Shown: positions 11,564 through 22,204 of the stretch, one piece after another
Layout of the letters: the number at the start of each line of letters is the position of its first letter
How positions within the stretch are numbered: position 1 is the first letter of the stretch
NCBI RefSeq assembly: GCF_040869045.1
Contig: NC_090319.1
Location: forward strand, 243,095,832 to 243,159,831
Reading direction: 5' to 3'
DNA from: Eurosta solidaginis
Lineage: Eukaryota > Arthropoda > Insecta > Diptera > Tephritidae
DNA length: 64,000 nucleotides
Notes under the pieces: generated by a model
The model's input: the letters and a program-made list of their open reading frames with translations, nothing else
Databases searched by the model: none
Told to the model about the DNA's origin: nothing
Translations under genes and position numbers: made by a program

Positions 11564-12957
11564 AACAAGTAAAGGTGTCTAAGTTCGGGTGTAACCGAAC
11601 ATTTTATACTCAGCGTGAGCTTCAATTGTACATTTCATTTCAGATAAAATACTTTCATACATAATACGTGGCACCGCCCGCTTAAAAGAAAAATGTCTCC
11701 TCATTTCAGCTTAGAGTAAAACTTGATAAGTGAAATATCATTGACTCAAAACTATTTTTTGCTAATTTATAGCTTATTATTCTAGTCTACGACCCTTTTA
11801 AACTTGTTTTATATCTAATTTGACGTGATCTTTAACCGATCCCATCCATTTTTACTAGAAATAAAATTTTTCTTCGAGTTATGGCTCCCGAAACATAGAA
11901 ATATGTTAAGTCATAAAATGGGCGGTGCCACACCCGTTTTCAAAAATGTTGGTGTTTTCTAATTTAATGCTATAATTCACTTTACAAAGTAAAGTTCTAT
12001 TGATACAAAGCTCTTTTTCGCTAAGATATAGCTTATTATTTTCGTCTATGACCCTTTTAAAAATCTTTTATATAAAAGTGGGCGTGATCTTTGACCGATC
12101 TCGTCCATTTTTTCTAAAAATATTTCTTGCTATAGGAAAAATTTTTGCACCCAATTTTATTACGATCCGTTAATTTTTCTTCGCGTTATGGCTCCCGAAA
12201 CATAGAAAATTGCTTAGTCATAAAAGGGGTGGTGCCACGCCCATTTTTTTAAATTTGAAGTTTTTCCTATTTATTGTTATAAATCCACTTGGGAAATGAA
12301 ATACCATTGATATAAAGCTCTTTTTTGCAAAGACACAGCTTATTTTATTCGTGCACGACCCTTTTAAAAATATTTTATATAAAAGTGGGCGTGGTCCTTA
12401 ACCGATTTCGTAAATTTTTCTTCAAAGCATTCCTTATAGTAAAGGAAACCTTTCTGACGAATTTTGTTACGATAGGTTTAACCATTTTTGATTTATGATT
12501 AATAATATTTGTAAAATTGACTTTGTCACAAGTGGGCGGTCCCACGCCCATTTTAAAAATTTTTTTAGATTTTTATCAAGAGTCTCAATATCAGTCCACG
12601 CGTCAAATTTCAACTTTATAGGTGTATTATTTACTAAATTATCAGTTTTTTTGTGTTTTCAAAAATATATAAAAAGTGGGCGTGGTTATCATCCGATTTC
12701 GCTCATTTTCAGCACCAATCTATTATGGGTCCAGGTAAGCTCGTGCACCAAATTTGGTGAAGATATCTCAATATTTACTCAAGTTATCGTGTTAACGGAC
12801 ACTGACAGACGGACGGACATGGCTCAATCAATTTTTTTGTTGATGATTTTGATATATGGAAGTCTATATCTATCTCGATTCCTTTATACCTGTACAACCG
12901 ACCGTTATACAATCAAAGTTAATATACTCTGTGTCCAAAGCACGCTGAGTATAAAAA
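11564..12957 (-). mobile_element. Helentron H3 (hairpin-ended, short family)
   Basis: The minus-strand 3' end has the tail 'agacacctttacttgttttt' (11561-11580) and a hairpin GTTCGG-loop-CCGAAC at 11583-11600. A perfect 16-bp subterminal inverted repeat, ttttatactcagcgtg at 11602-11617, is matched by cacgctgagtataaaa at 12941-12956. The inside is a series of 'aagtgggcgtgg', 'gggcggtgccac' and 'cgaccctttt' blocks, ending with 'cggacggacatggctcaatc'. It lacks the 130-bp tandem array of H1. A close relative is H4 at 46181-47377. Non-coding; depends on proteins from elsewhere. Confidence 0.85.
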
Positions 12958-12989
12958 AGTCTTGAATAAATGTATATCTGATGTATAAA

Positions 12990-13265
12990 GTTCCCGTGTC
13001 ACAGGGTTTGTGGTTGAGCTCCTTCGAAACGGCTCGAAAGGTTCTCATAAAATTTTGAGTAGGTCTGAGAATCTGACATCATCTATTTTTCATGCCCCTA
13101 AATAATAAGGCTGGCCCACCCCTCAAAAATACATACAACGCTCAGGGACTGAACTGGTAATAAGGGATAGGGAAGAATGAACAGAACTAGACAGAAGAAA
13201 AATGAGGTAAGGAGAAAGAGACTGAGAAAGAGATAGAGTTAAACGAAGATAGAGAGCAGCAAATC
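12990..13265 (-). repeat. CT-rich dispersed repeat, reverse copy
   Basis: AG-rich on the plus strand (13160-13260, 'gagaaagagactgagaaag'). Read on the minus strand it matches the CT-rich segment at 8300-8460, including 'tctttctcagtctc' and the 'cccttattaccag' block. There is no coding evidence. Confidence 0.6.
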
Positions 13266-13384
13266 TTATTAATTCCGAACTAGCACATTGCGTCTTCTCT
13301 CAGTTTCAAGTGACATTACGATGTTCTACGAAATTGCTCCTTACTGCAGACCTTTTGAATGAGTTCTCAACTGATTCAGTCATA

Positions 13385-13748
13385 AATAAAAAAATAAATG
13401 TAAGGCGCGATAACCTCCGTAGAGATGTAAGGCCGAGCTTCTCTTCCAATTTGCGTCGTGCTTCTCTTGATTTTCCCTACAAATTGGCCGGAAGGGACCT
13501 ACATGTTTTATGCCGACTCCGAACGGCATCTGCAAGGCAGATGAGTTTTCACTGACAGCTTTTCGTGGCAGAAATACCCCCGGAGCGCTTGCCAAACACT
13601 GCCGAGGGGCGACCCCGCTTAGAAAAATTTTCTTCTAATTGAAAAACCTTATTTCTGAAATATTGATGTTGCTTTGCCCGGGGTGCGAACCCAGGGCATA
13701 CGGTGTGATAGGCGGAGCATGCTACCATCATACTACGGTGGCCGCCTA
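13385..13748 (-). mobile_element. tRNA-derived SINE (family S), near-complete, with target duplication
   Basis: Complete copy on the minus strand, flanked by a perfect 11-bp direct repeat ATTCAGTCATA at 13374-13384 and 13749-13759. The right end carries the tRNA-like head, with a Pol III B-box-like sequence 'gggttcgcacccc' (minus sense, about 13678-13690) and an A-box-like sequence further right. The body matches 62398-62767 throughout, and the left end is the AT-rich tail. SINEs are transcribed by Pol III and mobilised by a partner LINE through its 3' tail. Confidence 0.92.
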
Positions 13749-14144
13749 ATTCAGTCATAGGTGACGCTAAAGTAGTCACAGCCTTTGATTGATATAATCA
13801 AACAATAGAGATTTTGACTTACTAATTGTACTGTGTTTTTGTGCTGATATTAACAACCGTACACAAAAATAGAAGACAGTTACTCAAAGCGACAGTTAAA
13901 TGACTCTCACGAACTGGTACTAATCGGTTGCAGAGCGGGACAGTTGTGGCCACTTTTGTACCAACAGCGCACTGAAACTCTTTTGTACTACATATGTATG
14001 TTTATGAAAAACCAAACTTGGTTTCTAATATAAATTATATGTAAATATAACATATTGTTTCGAAAAAGAATCTATGGTTAGTTTAGGTTGTTTTTATAAT
14101 TTAGGCAACAGGTTCAGACTCTTGGTTTGCTTTGAAACCAGTAC

Positions 14145-14770
14145 ATTAGGCCGGGTCGATTTGTGGGGAGGCAAAAAAATCGCCCATTGCTCTGTGAAAA
14201 TCATATTCTAGGGATCAAAATAAGAAACTTTGCCGAAGGAATCATACCTCTAAAACGAATTCTGATGTCCCCCCTTTGGGTCGTAGGGGCAAATTTTGAA
14301 AAATCACACTTTGAAATGCCTATGTTTTTTCTTTTTGGAGTTTATTTTTCTCTTTAGAAATTTATTTAGTCAGAACATATGTAAATGAAAAAATGAATTT
14401 AACTTAGTAATAGAAAAGAAATTAAAAAGAATTATTAGAAATTAGCGTTTTTACAACCCCCTTTTAAAACACCGTGATGCATTTGCATGTCGTAAACATT
14501 GAGTGGGTTTTTTATTCAACCGTTTTAAAAAATGAAGGTATCACTGTGACACAATTGCAGATCGTAAAATTGCTTGTGTTGTTTTTTTTAAGCCACCACA
14601 AGACACAGCAGGTAGAATTGAAATTGCCCTTACCCAAAAGTTCGACCCAAAGGGGGGGACATCAGAATTCGTTTTAGAGGTATGGTTCCTTCGGCAATGC
14701 TTCTTATTTTGATCCCTAGAATACGGTTTTCATAGAGCAATGAGCGATTTTTAAATCAACCCGCCCTAAT
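14145..14770. mobile_element. MITE with terminal inverted repeats of about 135 bp
   Basis: The left arm (14145 to about 14290, starting 'attaggccgggtcgattt') and the right arm (about 14630-14770, ending 'aaatcaacccgccctaat') are inverted copies with roughly 90% identity by eye. They share 'tctagggatcaaaataaga', 'gccgaaggaatcatacctct' and 'aaaacgaattctgatgtccc'. Flanking GTAC at 14141-14144 and 14771-14774 could be the target duplication, though as a palindrome it could also extend the repeat. The centre is AT-rich and encodes nothing recognisable. The superfamily was not identified. Confidence 0.85.
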
Positions 14771-14774
14771 GTAC

Positions 14775-16800
14775 ATGTTTCTATTTTAAGATTTTTGAAT
14801 CTTTTTGGTTTTGCTTTAAACCCAAAACTGACTATAAGTTTCTGTTTTTAGATTTAAAAAAAAAAATTGTTTTGTTTGAAAACAATTTTAAGATTTTAGA
14901 CTTATTATTCAAATAAGTTTCAAACTGAAACCGAATAAATTTAAAAAATATAGCAGTAAATTTAGAGTTTTCAAATTTGGTATAAAAAAGTTTAAAAAGT
15001 GGCTTGAACCGTTGAATGTTTTAAAATTTAGGCTCATATTTCTAACCGTACGCTAAAGTCCAAGCTAATTAATTAACACCGCCTACGACTGAACCAGTTA
15101 AGAACGCGTTCATAAGGTCTGCTAAGCGGGGCACTTGTTGTTCTGTAGGACATCACAATCTCAGTTGAATGCACTGCGACGGAACAGAATTAGAATAAGT
15201 ACCGTCCCTTAACAATCTTTGGTGACGATTTCACAACATCGTACGTATGATAGCTAGGAATTTTCATCATTTCGAGTTATTGAAGTAAAAATTTGTTGAA
15301 GTAATGTATTTGTTTCACTTAATTAACTAAAAAGGGGTTTATTTAAAAAAATATAAAGTGCAATTTCTGGTGGTTTTTCTTAATTTTGAAAGATTAAGGC
15401 GTTCGACTCTACAATTTGCTTTTTCTTTAGCTTAAAGGGGAAAATAGCTTGTTTTAATTTGGAAAATACGAAAACTAACAATTAAACTCAAAGCCAACAG
15501 GTAATTTTTTATTCTTATTCCCTACAGATTGTTTTTATCTTAGGCGTTCCTGCAACTCTCTTCCATTTTCACATTACATTTTGATTGGAATTTTTTCTAT
15601 TCCTGTTTTTGTTGGTTACTTTTATTTTAATTTGGGAGTTGCTAAGCACTTAAGAGGGTAAACAAGTCAGTTTGGTGAAAGGACAAAAAAATGAAATGAA
15701 TAAACGAATACAGTACGAGGATAATAAAACATACTACTAGTTGACATCACCATTTCCCAGTTCTGTTTCTCTTAATGGTGCGAATTTAAATATAAAACAA
15801 AAAGTAGAAACACATTTATATATATCGTTACGTAACACTCAAAAAATTAAGTTATGCTACCCTTAAAAATGCATATCCTTAAGTAATAAATGTGAAAATA
15901 TAATTAATTTCGCTGGTCCTGTAAAATTTTGTTGTTGTTTGTTGAGGGATTATGTAAATTAAGCTTATGTTATGGTGCGGCCTTGTTAAATTATTTTTTT
16001 GCGTAAGTAGTCTAAGTCAAACAAACTGGTTCTAGTGTGGCATTGGACAAATTGCAAAAATTCATATACATATGTAATGCTCCTATATTGCTAAAAGAAA
16101 ATGCTCGCAATGTATTCGAAATCAAAACAAGACAGCCTATAAAATTTTTGTGATTGTAGCAGCATAAGTGTGACAAGAAAAAATTTTAATTCAGGTACAT
16201 TCGATTATTGAATACAAAAACAACAACGTTCAAACAGCAATATATCGGCACTCTGATGTTGTACCTAGCTTTTCGTAGCAATATAGGAGTACTACATATA
16301 TGCAAAAACCAAATTGTAATTTCCAAATTCAAAACAGAAATTATTCATATTTAAAATATAAAATTTTAAAAGTAAATATTATTAATCAAGGCAGTGTTTT
16401 CAAAACTATGTGCATATCTAGGCCAAATCTAATATTGAACTTCGCAGAGAGTCGGTTATTTTGAAAATTTTGTCTGAAAATTGTTTTCTCCGGTCACACC
16501 AGCTTGCTCTATTTTCTTTGGAAACTGCTTTAGTTCACCCTACACTGACCTGCTCTGGACTCATTTTGAGTTTGATAAGCGGACATAATATGTATACAAA
16601 ATTTCTACAAACGTATAATTTCTTGAAGTGCAAAAGCAATATGAATATATATTACAAGTACTACAAGTTCCTAGAAGCATTTGGGCCTTCGTGGATTCAT
16701 ATTATTCTTAAAAAGTTCAATACTCATTTTCGAACTACAGAAGATATTTCATACAAATACTTGACGTATGAGGTGAAAGCTTAGTGATAAAATCAGTATG
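14775..16800. other. Unannotated AT-rich 2 kb
   Basis: Oligo-A/T runs and no element boundaries that I can find. The 107-codon frame at 16461-16784 has no recognisable domain and is AT-driven. I see no tandem structure. Confidence 0.35.
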
Positions 16801-16802
16801 GG

Positions 16803-17110
16803 TAAATCTATCCGATACTCAAATTGGTCGTTTCTGTGAGCTGGAGTATGAAACGCCGGTTCACATTCTCTGCGAATGCGTCGCTCGGTCAAGGTAGGGA
16901 ATCTCCCATCTAGGTGGTGTGACTCTTAATCCCTATGTGATATTGAGTAAAAAGCCTGAAGAGGTACTTAGATACATCAAAAGCCTTCACATACAAAATT
17001 AGGCTTCATGCACAATAGATCCGCACAAAGGCCACAGCGCTTCCAGGCCTAATAATAATATGGCAATGATGCCTGACACTATGGCATTAAGAAAAAATTC
17101 ATCATAACTA
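16803..17110 (+). pseudogene. 3'-terminal fragment of a non-LTR retrotransposon (end of ORF2, RNase H side)
   Basis: The frame 16803-16999 reads ...SDTQIGRFCELEYETPVHIL, then CECVARSR, an in-frame stop and 'GISHLGG...LRYIKSLHIQN', ending at a TAG at 16997-16999. Cys/His spacing CxxC..H..C followed by an 'LRYIKS' tail is the usual C-terminus of ORF2 in several non-LTR clades (I, R1, LOA and jockey-type). It lies after the reverse transcriptase and RNase H domains, which are missing here. The stop codon within it and the absence of the rest show a 5'-truncated, dead copy. About 100 bp of 3' flank with TAA-type repeats follows. Confidence 0.7.
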
Positions 17111-17600
17111 TAATAATAATACAAAAATTATTGTTAGGCCGTGAACTCGATTGTTGTTGTTGTTGTAGCGATAAGGTTGCTCCCCGAAGGCTTTGGGGAG
17201 TGTTATCGATGTGATGGTCCTTTGCCGGATACAAATCCGGTACGCTCCGGTACCATAGCACCATTAAGGTGCTAGCCCGACCATCTCGGGAACGATTTAT
17301 GTGGCCACGTTAAACCGCCATTCCCTCCCTCCCTACCCCCAAGTTCCATGGAGCCTCGTCTGTTAGTGAAACAGGATTCGCCGCGGATAGGTGAGGTTGA
17401 CAATTGGGTTTGGAGAAGTTATATATTGCGCTGGCAACCTGAAGGGTTGCGCTACACAGCCCCTTGAATCTGGTATTTTAGTCGCCTCTTACGACAGGCA
17501 TACCTACCGCGGGTATATTCTGATCCCCTAACCCGCTGGGGTCTTGAACTCGATTCGAACCCGTCATCTTATAAATCAGTAGACCGGAAAAAGTGCCAAT
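17090..17600 (-). mobile_element. Host tRNA-like SINE (family C) interrupted by family B
   Basis: If the 17153-17544 insertion and one target duplication are removed, the minus strand reads 'gatgacgggttcgaatcg', then 'agttcacggcctaacaataa' and an AT-rich tail. GGGTTCGAATC is a canonical Pol III B box, at about 17553-17566. The tail is an ATT/AATA repeat. This suggests that an older tRNA-derived SINE was the target of family B. Its 5' limit is unclear. Confidence 0.5.
17153..17544 (-). mobile_element. SINE-like retroposon (family B) with perfect 11-bp target duplication
   Basis: The element is flanked by TGAACTCGATT at 17142-17152 and 17545-17555. On the minus strand it begins 'ccccagcgggttaggggatc', passes 'ggtaggtatgcctgtcgtaa', and ends with a (CAA)n tail ('gctacaacaacaacaacaa'). 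Non-coding, 392 bp, moderately GC-rich compared with its surroundings. A 3'-end fragment of the same family lies at about 21595-21710 on the plus strand. I recall this as a common repeat of fruit flies but cannot name it. Confidence 0.88.
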
Positions 17601-18015
17601 AAAATATTTCGTGATCAGATTGTTGACGGTGTCGTATTGGAATAATTGGGCGAATATTTCGGGATAATTTCGGGACTGTTTCGAGATAGCTACAGGATGA
17701 TTTCAGGACAATTTTAGGATTGCTGTCATGACTATTTCGGGGGAACTCCGGAATATTTTAGGAATTGTTTTTAGGACTACTTCGGGATCATTCCAACCTT
17801 GCGTTGCTATTTTGAAATGGTTTTCGAAACTTTCTTTTTTTTTTCATTTACGCTTAACCAATTGCACGGTTATGGCCGTCCAAAAAGTCGCGCCGGTTGC
17901 TTCTTCGCTGGGCTAACTGGTGCCAATTGGTAACATCACGGGAATTGTTGGGACTGCCTAAGAATAGTTTCGGGACTGTTTCTGGATCACATGAGGTCCT
18001 TTTCGGGAGCGGAAG
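17600..18015 (+). repeat. Degenerate 'TTTCGGGA' short tandem repeat
   Basis: Variants of 'atttcgggataatttcggga' recur irregularly at about 17640-17790 and 17930-18010. Between them is a block with 'ggccgtccaaaaagtcgcgc' (17872-17895) that breaks the pattern and may be an insertion. There is no stable reading frame. Confidence 0.6.
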
Positions 18016-18149
18016 TGAACGGCACGCAAGGATCGTCACCGGTTGTTAATCCAAAGGCAAGACAGAAGAAGGCTAAACAGGTACTCCTCCATTAAGCTAC
18101 CTTATTAATAAGCCTGCGAAAAATCTACAAAATCCTCAGACTTCAGGAG

Positions 18150-18429
18150 GGAACGAAAATAAGATGACCAAATTAGGTAGGTCGATTGAGGGTTTGTTCA
18201 AGTTTTTAAAGTGTTTTATAATATACACTTTGAAATTGAGCACTTGGCTTCCATAATCAGGGAATTGTACATCGAATCCGAGTTGGAGGTAAAGTACTTA
18301 AATAAGAAAATAGTTTCCATTGATACGGATAAGGATGGAAGCTCGTCACCCCCAGGGTGTGAGTCACAAGCGCCACTTAAGAAGAAAAAGGCCAAAAGGA
18401 AAGAAGATGAGACAGCTGCGAAGATTTGA
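18150..18429 (+). pseudogene. Possible retroelement ORF1 N-terminal fragment
   Basis: The frame 18211-18429 gives a 72-residue peptide: an acidic/amphipathic first half, then SSSPPGCESQAP and a basic KKKKAKRKEDE stretch. Its composition is higher in G+C than its neighbours, and such Pro/Ser plus basic segments occur in non-LTR ORF1 proteins. No zinc knuckle or other diagnostic motif is present, so the call is weak. It could equally be chance or a remnant of a host exon. Confidence 0.25.
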
Positions 18430-18804
18430 GAGTGACAGGTAGACAAAAGTAAAGGTTTGACTTTTATTTGACTTATATGATAAAAATCAAAAAATAACTA
18501 TTAAAATTTGACTTTTATTTTAAAAGTCATAACGATCACGATCCCTGCTTTTTTTCTTAAAATCTGTAAATGCGGAGAATAATCGTTTCAAACTTTTCGA
18601 AAAGTCGTATGTATATAGTGATCATTAGTAATATGACTCAAACAACTTGCTCAAATACATAAAACACATTGCAAGCATTTCAAGAGCAGTCACATGCTAT
18701 CAAGTATTACACAATTATTCTGAGCTATAACTTGTTGGCAGCTGTGTTATTAAAGTCCAAGCTTCCCTGGAAAGGTAACATAACAACACTTTTTTTAAAC
18801 AGGA

Positions 18805-18985
18805 ACACCATTCGGAAAACTTCCGGGTGTATTTCTGCCGTGAAAACTTCTCAGCAAATCGTTAGTTTTAATTATGGCATTCGAAGACGGCATGAAAAAA
18901 CGTAAGTCCAAGCAATTTGTACCAAAAATATGTAAAGTTGCACGCCAAGAATTGGACGAGAAGTTTTACCCAAATCAACACTCTA
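18805..18985 (+). mobile_element. SINE (family S) middle/3' fragment
   Basis: 'cttccgggtgtatttctgcc', 'gtgaaaacttctcagcaaat', 'cattcgaagacggcatgaaa' and 'gcacgccaagaattggacga' correspond in order to the central and 3' blocks of the SINE at 62398-62767. The tRNA head is missing. Confidence 0.7.
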
Positions 18986-20258
18986 ATCGAAAAATACTAT
19001 CAAGATTTAAATAAAAATACCTTCCTTTATCATAATCAGTTTTCAATGTAGAAATATTGTAGCTGATTTGAATTTGAATGAATTTCTCTAAAGTAATACT
19101 GCTCTTGATGTAAATACATTCAGCTACCCCCAAAATAAGGCACTTTGCACTGTTATTTTGTTTGTGAGATGTTAATCAATACTACTATGATGTATGTATT
19201 TTACTGGATGTATTTCTCTTTACTGCATATTAAGCCAACTGGTGTAAACTTCAGCTTTTCTGTTGTTTCTTTAGAAAAAACTAATAAATAATAGAAAAAA
19301 ATAACAACTGATAATTTTTCTAAGTTTCCAGAAATAATGAAACAATTTCATGGCTAATCCGGCCCTGTTTTCAATTTATGCTTTTTAAATTTTTTCATAT
19401 GTATATACGTATAAACGTTTTACTTACAATCGTGTATTTATATGTGTGCATCACCGCTTATGTATGTAGAACTGACAGTGTCCATTTATAAACCGGCACC
19501 CATATCAAAATATTTGACAGCTGACTAACTAAAACACGCCCTGTAAAGCCATGTTCCCTCTGTCATGTTCAATATCCCGTAGGTTTGATCGAGAATTCCG
19601 CTCCTCACTGTCTTTTGGCCTTAACAAGAGATCCATGCCCTCTTTATTGAGTCTTCATCTGGTCATGTGTCCTAGGGTGGGTTGAAAACCAAAAATGTTC
19701 AGCGTTTATTGCCGCCGGTTGCATATGTGATCAGCTCTCTTTAAATCTACTGCTGGTCATGTGAACTAGGGTGGTTGAGAACCAAAATCTTTCATCCCTT
19801 TTTGGTCAGTTATATCTGTGATCACTTTCAAGTGCATAGATTAAAATTTCAGTCCAGCGATGCCTTCGGTGCCCACCGCAGTTTGGAAAACTATGTAAAA
19901 ATAACTAGTAATTTTACTTAAGACTGTTTACATACATAATGATAAAAGATGAAGAGAATGATTTTTAATCCCAAACTTAGTTATATCTCTATTTTGTCTC
20001 GGAACAAGTTTCTTCTTTGAACTTGTTCGCTCACAGTCCTGAAAATTGCGGAAATATCGCTGTTGGTACGCATGAGTGATATTATTTGAGTATCTAGTTA
20101 TGCACTTAATTGAGAGATTAAGTTATACGGGCCGAACTATTTTACTGAAGTGAAGTAAACTCATCATTGAATTAGGAGGCTGAGGAATTGTGAAACGAAG
20201 GGCATGGAAAACGTTACATTAAAGCCTCCTGATATACTATCAGGGGTCGCATTAAAAA
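18986..20258. other. Unannotated 1.3 kb with a weak 85-bp duplication
   Basis: Mostly single-copy by eye. The segment at about 19657-19745 ('tggtcatgtgtcctagggtg') recurs imperfectly at about 19748-19830 ('tggtcatgtgaactagggtg'), so it is a two-copy tandem. No gene is supported. Confidence 0.4.
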
Positions 20259-20487
20259 TAAAAAATAAATTTAAGGCTCGATAACCTCCGAAGATATTTT
20301 AAGCTGATTTCTTCCAATTTGCGTCGTGCTCATTTTAATTTTTCCGACAAATTGTCCGGGACCTACTTGTTTTATGCCGACTTAGCTTAGAAAATTTTCC
20401 TTTAATTAAAAAAACTTGTTTCTAAGATTTTGGTGTTGCTTTGCCCGGGGCGTGAACCCAGAATTGTCGGTATGGTAGGCGTGTACG
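20259..20487 (-). mobile_element. SINE (family S), internally deleted copy
   Basis: On the minus strand it has the head 'gggttcacgccccgggcaa' (B-box-like, about 20443-20461), then the 'aaaatcttagaaacaagttt' block. It then jumps to 'gtcggcataaaacaagtagg' and the tail. The Cys-rich central block is missing. Its head runs directly into a 'cgccgctaggtggcgc' satellite unit at 20488. Confidence 0.8.
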
Positions 20488-20845
20488 CCGCTAGGTGGCG
20501 CAAGGATCCTGATATTCACAAAAATCGTATTTGTGGTCGGATTTGGTTCATATTTGCAACACATAATACATATAAGAATAGAAAGCGACCTATGAAAAAA
20601 ATCGCCGCTAGGTGGCGCAAGGATCGAGATATTCACAAAAATCGTATTTGTGGTCCGATTTAGCTCATATTTGGAACACATAATACATACAAGAATACAA
20701 AGCGACCTATGCAAAAAAATCGCCGCTATGTGGCGCAAGGATTGAGATATTCACAAAAATCGTATTTGTGGTCCGATTTGGTTCATATTTGGATCACATA
20801 ATACATGCAAGAATAGAAAGCGATCTATGAAAAAAATCGCATTAG
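20488..20845 (+). repeat. Three tandem units (about 117 bp) of a 'gctaggtggcgc' satellite
   Basis: 'cgccgctaggtggcgcaagg' or a near variant begins at about 20487, 20603 and 20719. Each is followed by 'gatattcacaaaaatcgtat' and 'ttgtggtccgattt', and then 'agaaagcgacctatgaaaaa'. It shares the core word with the 157-bp satellite at 31490-33290 but has a different unit length. Confidence 0.88.
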
Positions 20846-21230
20846 TGCTCATTTTAATTTTTCCTACAAATTGTCCGGGACCTACTTGTTTTATGCCGAC
20901 TTAGCTTAGAAAATTTTCCTTTAATTAAAAAAACTTGTTTCTAAGATTTTGGTGTTGCTTTGCCCGGGGCGTGAACCCAGAATTGTCGGTATGGTAGGCG
21001 TGTACGCCGCTAGGTGGCGCAAAGATCGAGATATTCAAAAAAATCGTATTTGTGCTCCGATTTGGTCCATATTTGGAACACATAATACACACATGAATAG
21101 AAAGCGACCTATGATGTCCGATTTGGATCATATTTGGAACAAATATTACATACAGTCGGGTAAAAGTGACATCAAAATATTTTGGAGTTGGAGGAGGGAC
21201 GAGCATACGTGGCGCAGAGTCGAGTAAATT
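20846..21230 (-). repeat. Duplicate of the SINE/satellite junction
   Basis: 20848-21010 repeats 20325-20490 almost base for base, including the SINE fragment and its fusion to the 'cgccgctaggtggcgcaa' unit. One satellite unit and a diverged partial follow, to about 21150. The SINE part therefore moved by segmental (unequal) duplication, not by a second retroposition. Confidence 0.85.
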
Positions 21231-21594
21231 CTTTGGAAGGATTATGTATTGAGGACTTAGATTGTAACAAATTGTCAGGAAAGAGTCGTTGTAATAATGA
21301 GTCACTAAATGAACTAAATAGAATGAGAAATAATATGCAATTCAATAAAGACTAAAAACTTAAAAAAAAAATAAAAAAAATTTTTTTTTTAATTAAACGG
21401 TTTTATTGAACACAATACTTACATGCAGTAATAAAAATATTAAAAGCTAGAAAATAATTAGGTAGGTCCTAGGTACTAGTCATCACACTCCTCATCATTC
21501 TAGGGCGTTGATCAGACAATTAAATAAAAACGTTAAATAAAAATGTGGTCATACATATCGTTCCCAAATTGTCGGCCTAGTATCTTAATGGGGC
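21231..21594. other. Unannotated AT-rich spacer
   Basis: Contains a run of A then T at about 21361-21391 and nothing recognisable. Confidence 0.35.
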
Positions 21595-21712
21595 TTGTTA
21601 CCAGAACGTGCCGGATCCGCATCCGGAAAAAGACCATGAACGTCGATAACACTCCCAAAAACCTTCGAGGAGTGGCCTTATCGCTACAAAAACAACAACA
21701 AAACGGCCCTAA
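21595..21712 (+). mobile_element. SINE-like family B, 3' fragment
   Basis: 'gccggatccgcatccgg', 'gtcgataacactcccaaaaa' and 'ggccttatcgctacaaaaac' with a CAA-type tail match the 3' end of the family B element at 17153-17544 on the opposite strand. The 5' two thirds are missing, as in a 5'-truncated retroposon. Confidence 0.75.
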
Positions 21713-21734
21713 GACTGTACCCATAATATGTAAA

Positions 21735-22177
21735 TTTTGCCTTATATAAACAAACGGGGGGTAATTTCTATGTATGAACAGTGCTTTAGATATTAATTGC
21801 ATACATCTTTCTATATAGGATATGAGGAAATCAAAATATAAAAATTGAATTTCGTATGCAAACACGAATGTGACGCCCAAACAATTAAATTTTTACACTA
21901 GGACAATTTTCTCTGCCTAGGAAGCGTAGTAAACAGAAAATATCCCACGTTTTTAGAACAAATACACAGCACTGAGAGAGCGCACCATTTTCACAAGAAA
22001 TATATTGTCGTTATGATACTCCATTTAGTGCCGAAAATTAAATAAAAAAATGAGTATTTCGTTATAGTATATATTAAAAAACTGCTGCGCACAGAAAATT
22101 GTTACTTTTTTAAATTAAAGATTCAATTTCAACATTCTTGTCATATTTATAAATTTTCTATGCAAATATACATATAT
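21735..22177 (+). repeat. Dispersed repeat R-A, copy 2, left part
   Basis: About 21745-21900 matches 283-430 ('aaacgggggg', 'ctttctatataggatatgag'). The continuation of copy 1 (about 430-720) is found again only at 29795-29960, beyond the minisatellite/hAT block. Confidence 0.5.
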
Positions 22178-22199
22178 GGGGGGGGGGGGGGGGGGGGGG
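22178..22199 (+). repeat. G homopolymer of 22
   Basis: An uninterrupted run of 22 G, followed by 'ctgggggatttcccccgggcc', which contains the palindrome GGGGGATTTCCCCC-like pairing. It sits exactly at the left edge of the minisatellite block. It could be real, or an assembly/sequencing artefact at a repeat boundary. Confidence 0.9.
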
Positions 22200-22204
22200 C
22201 TGGG

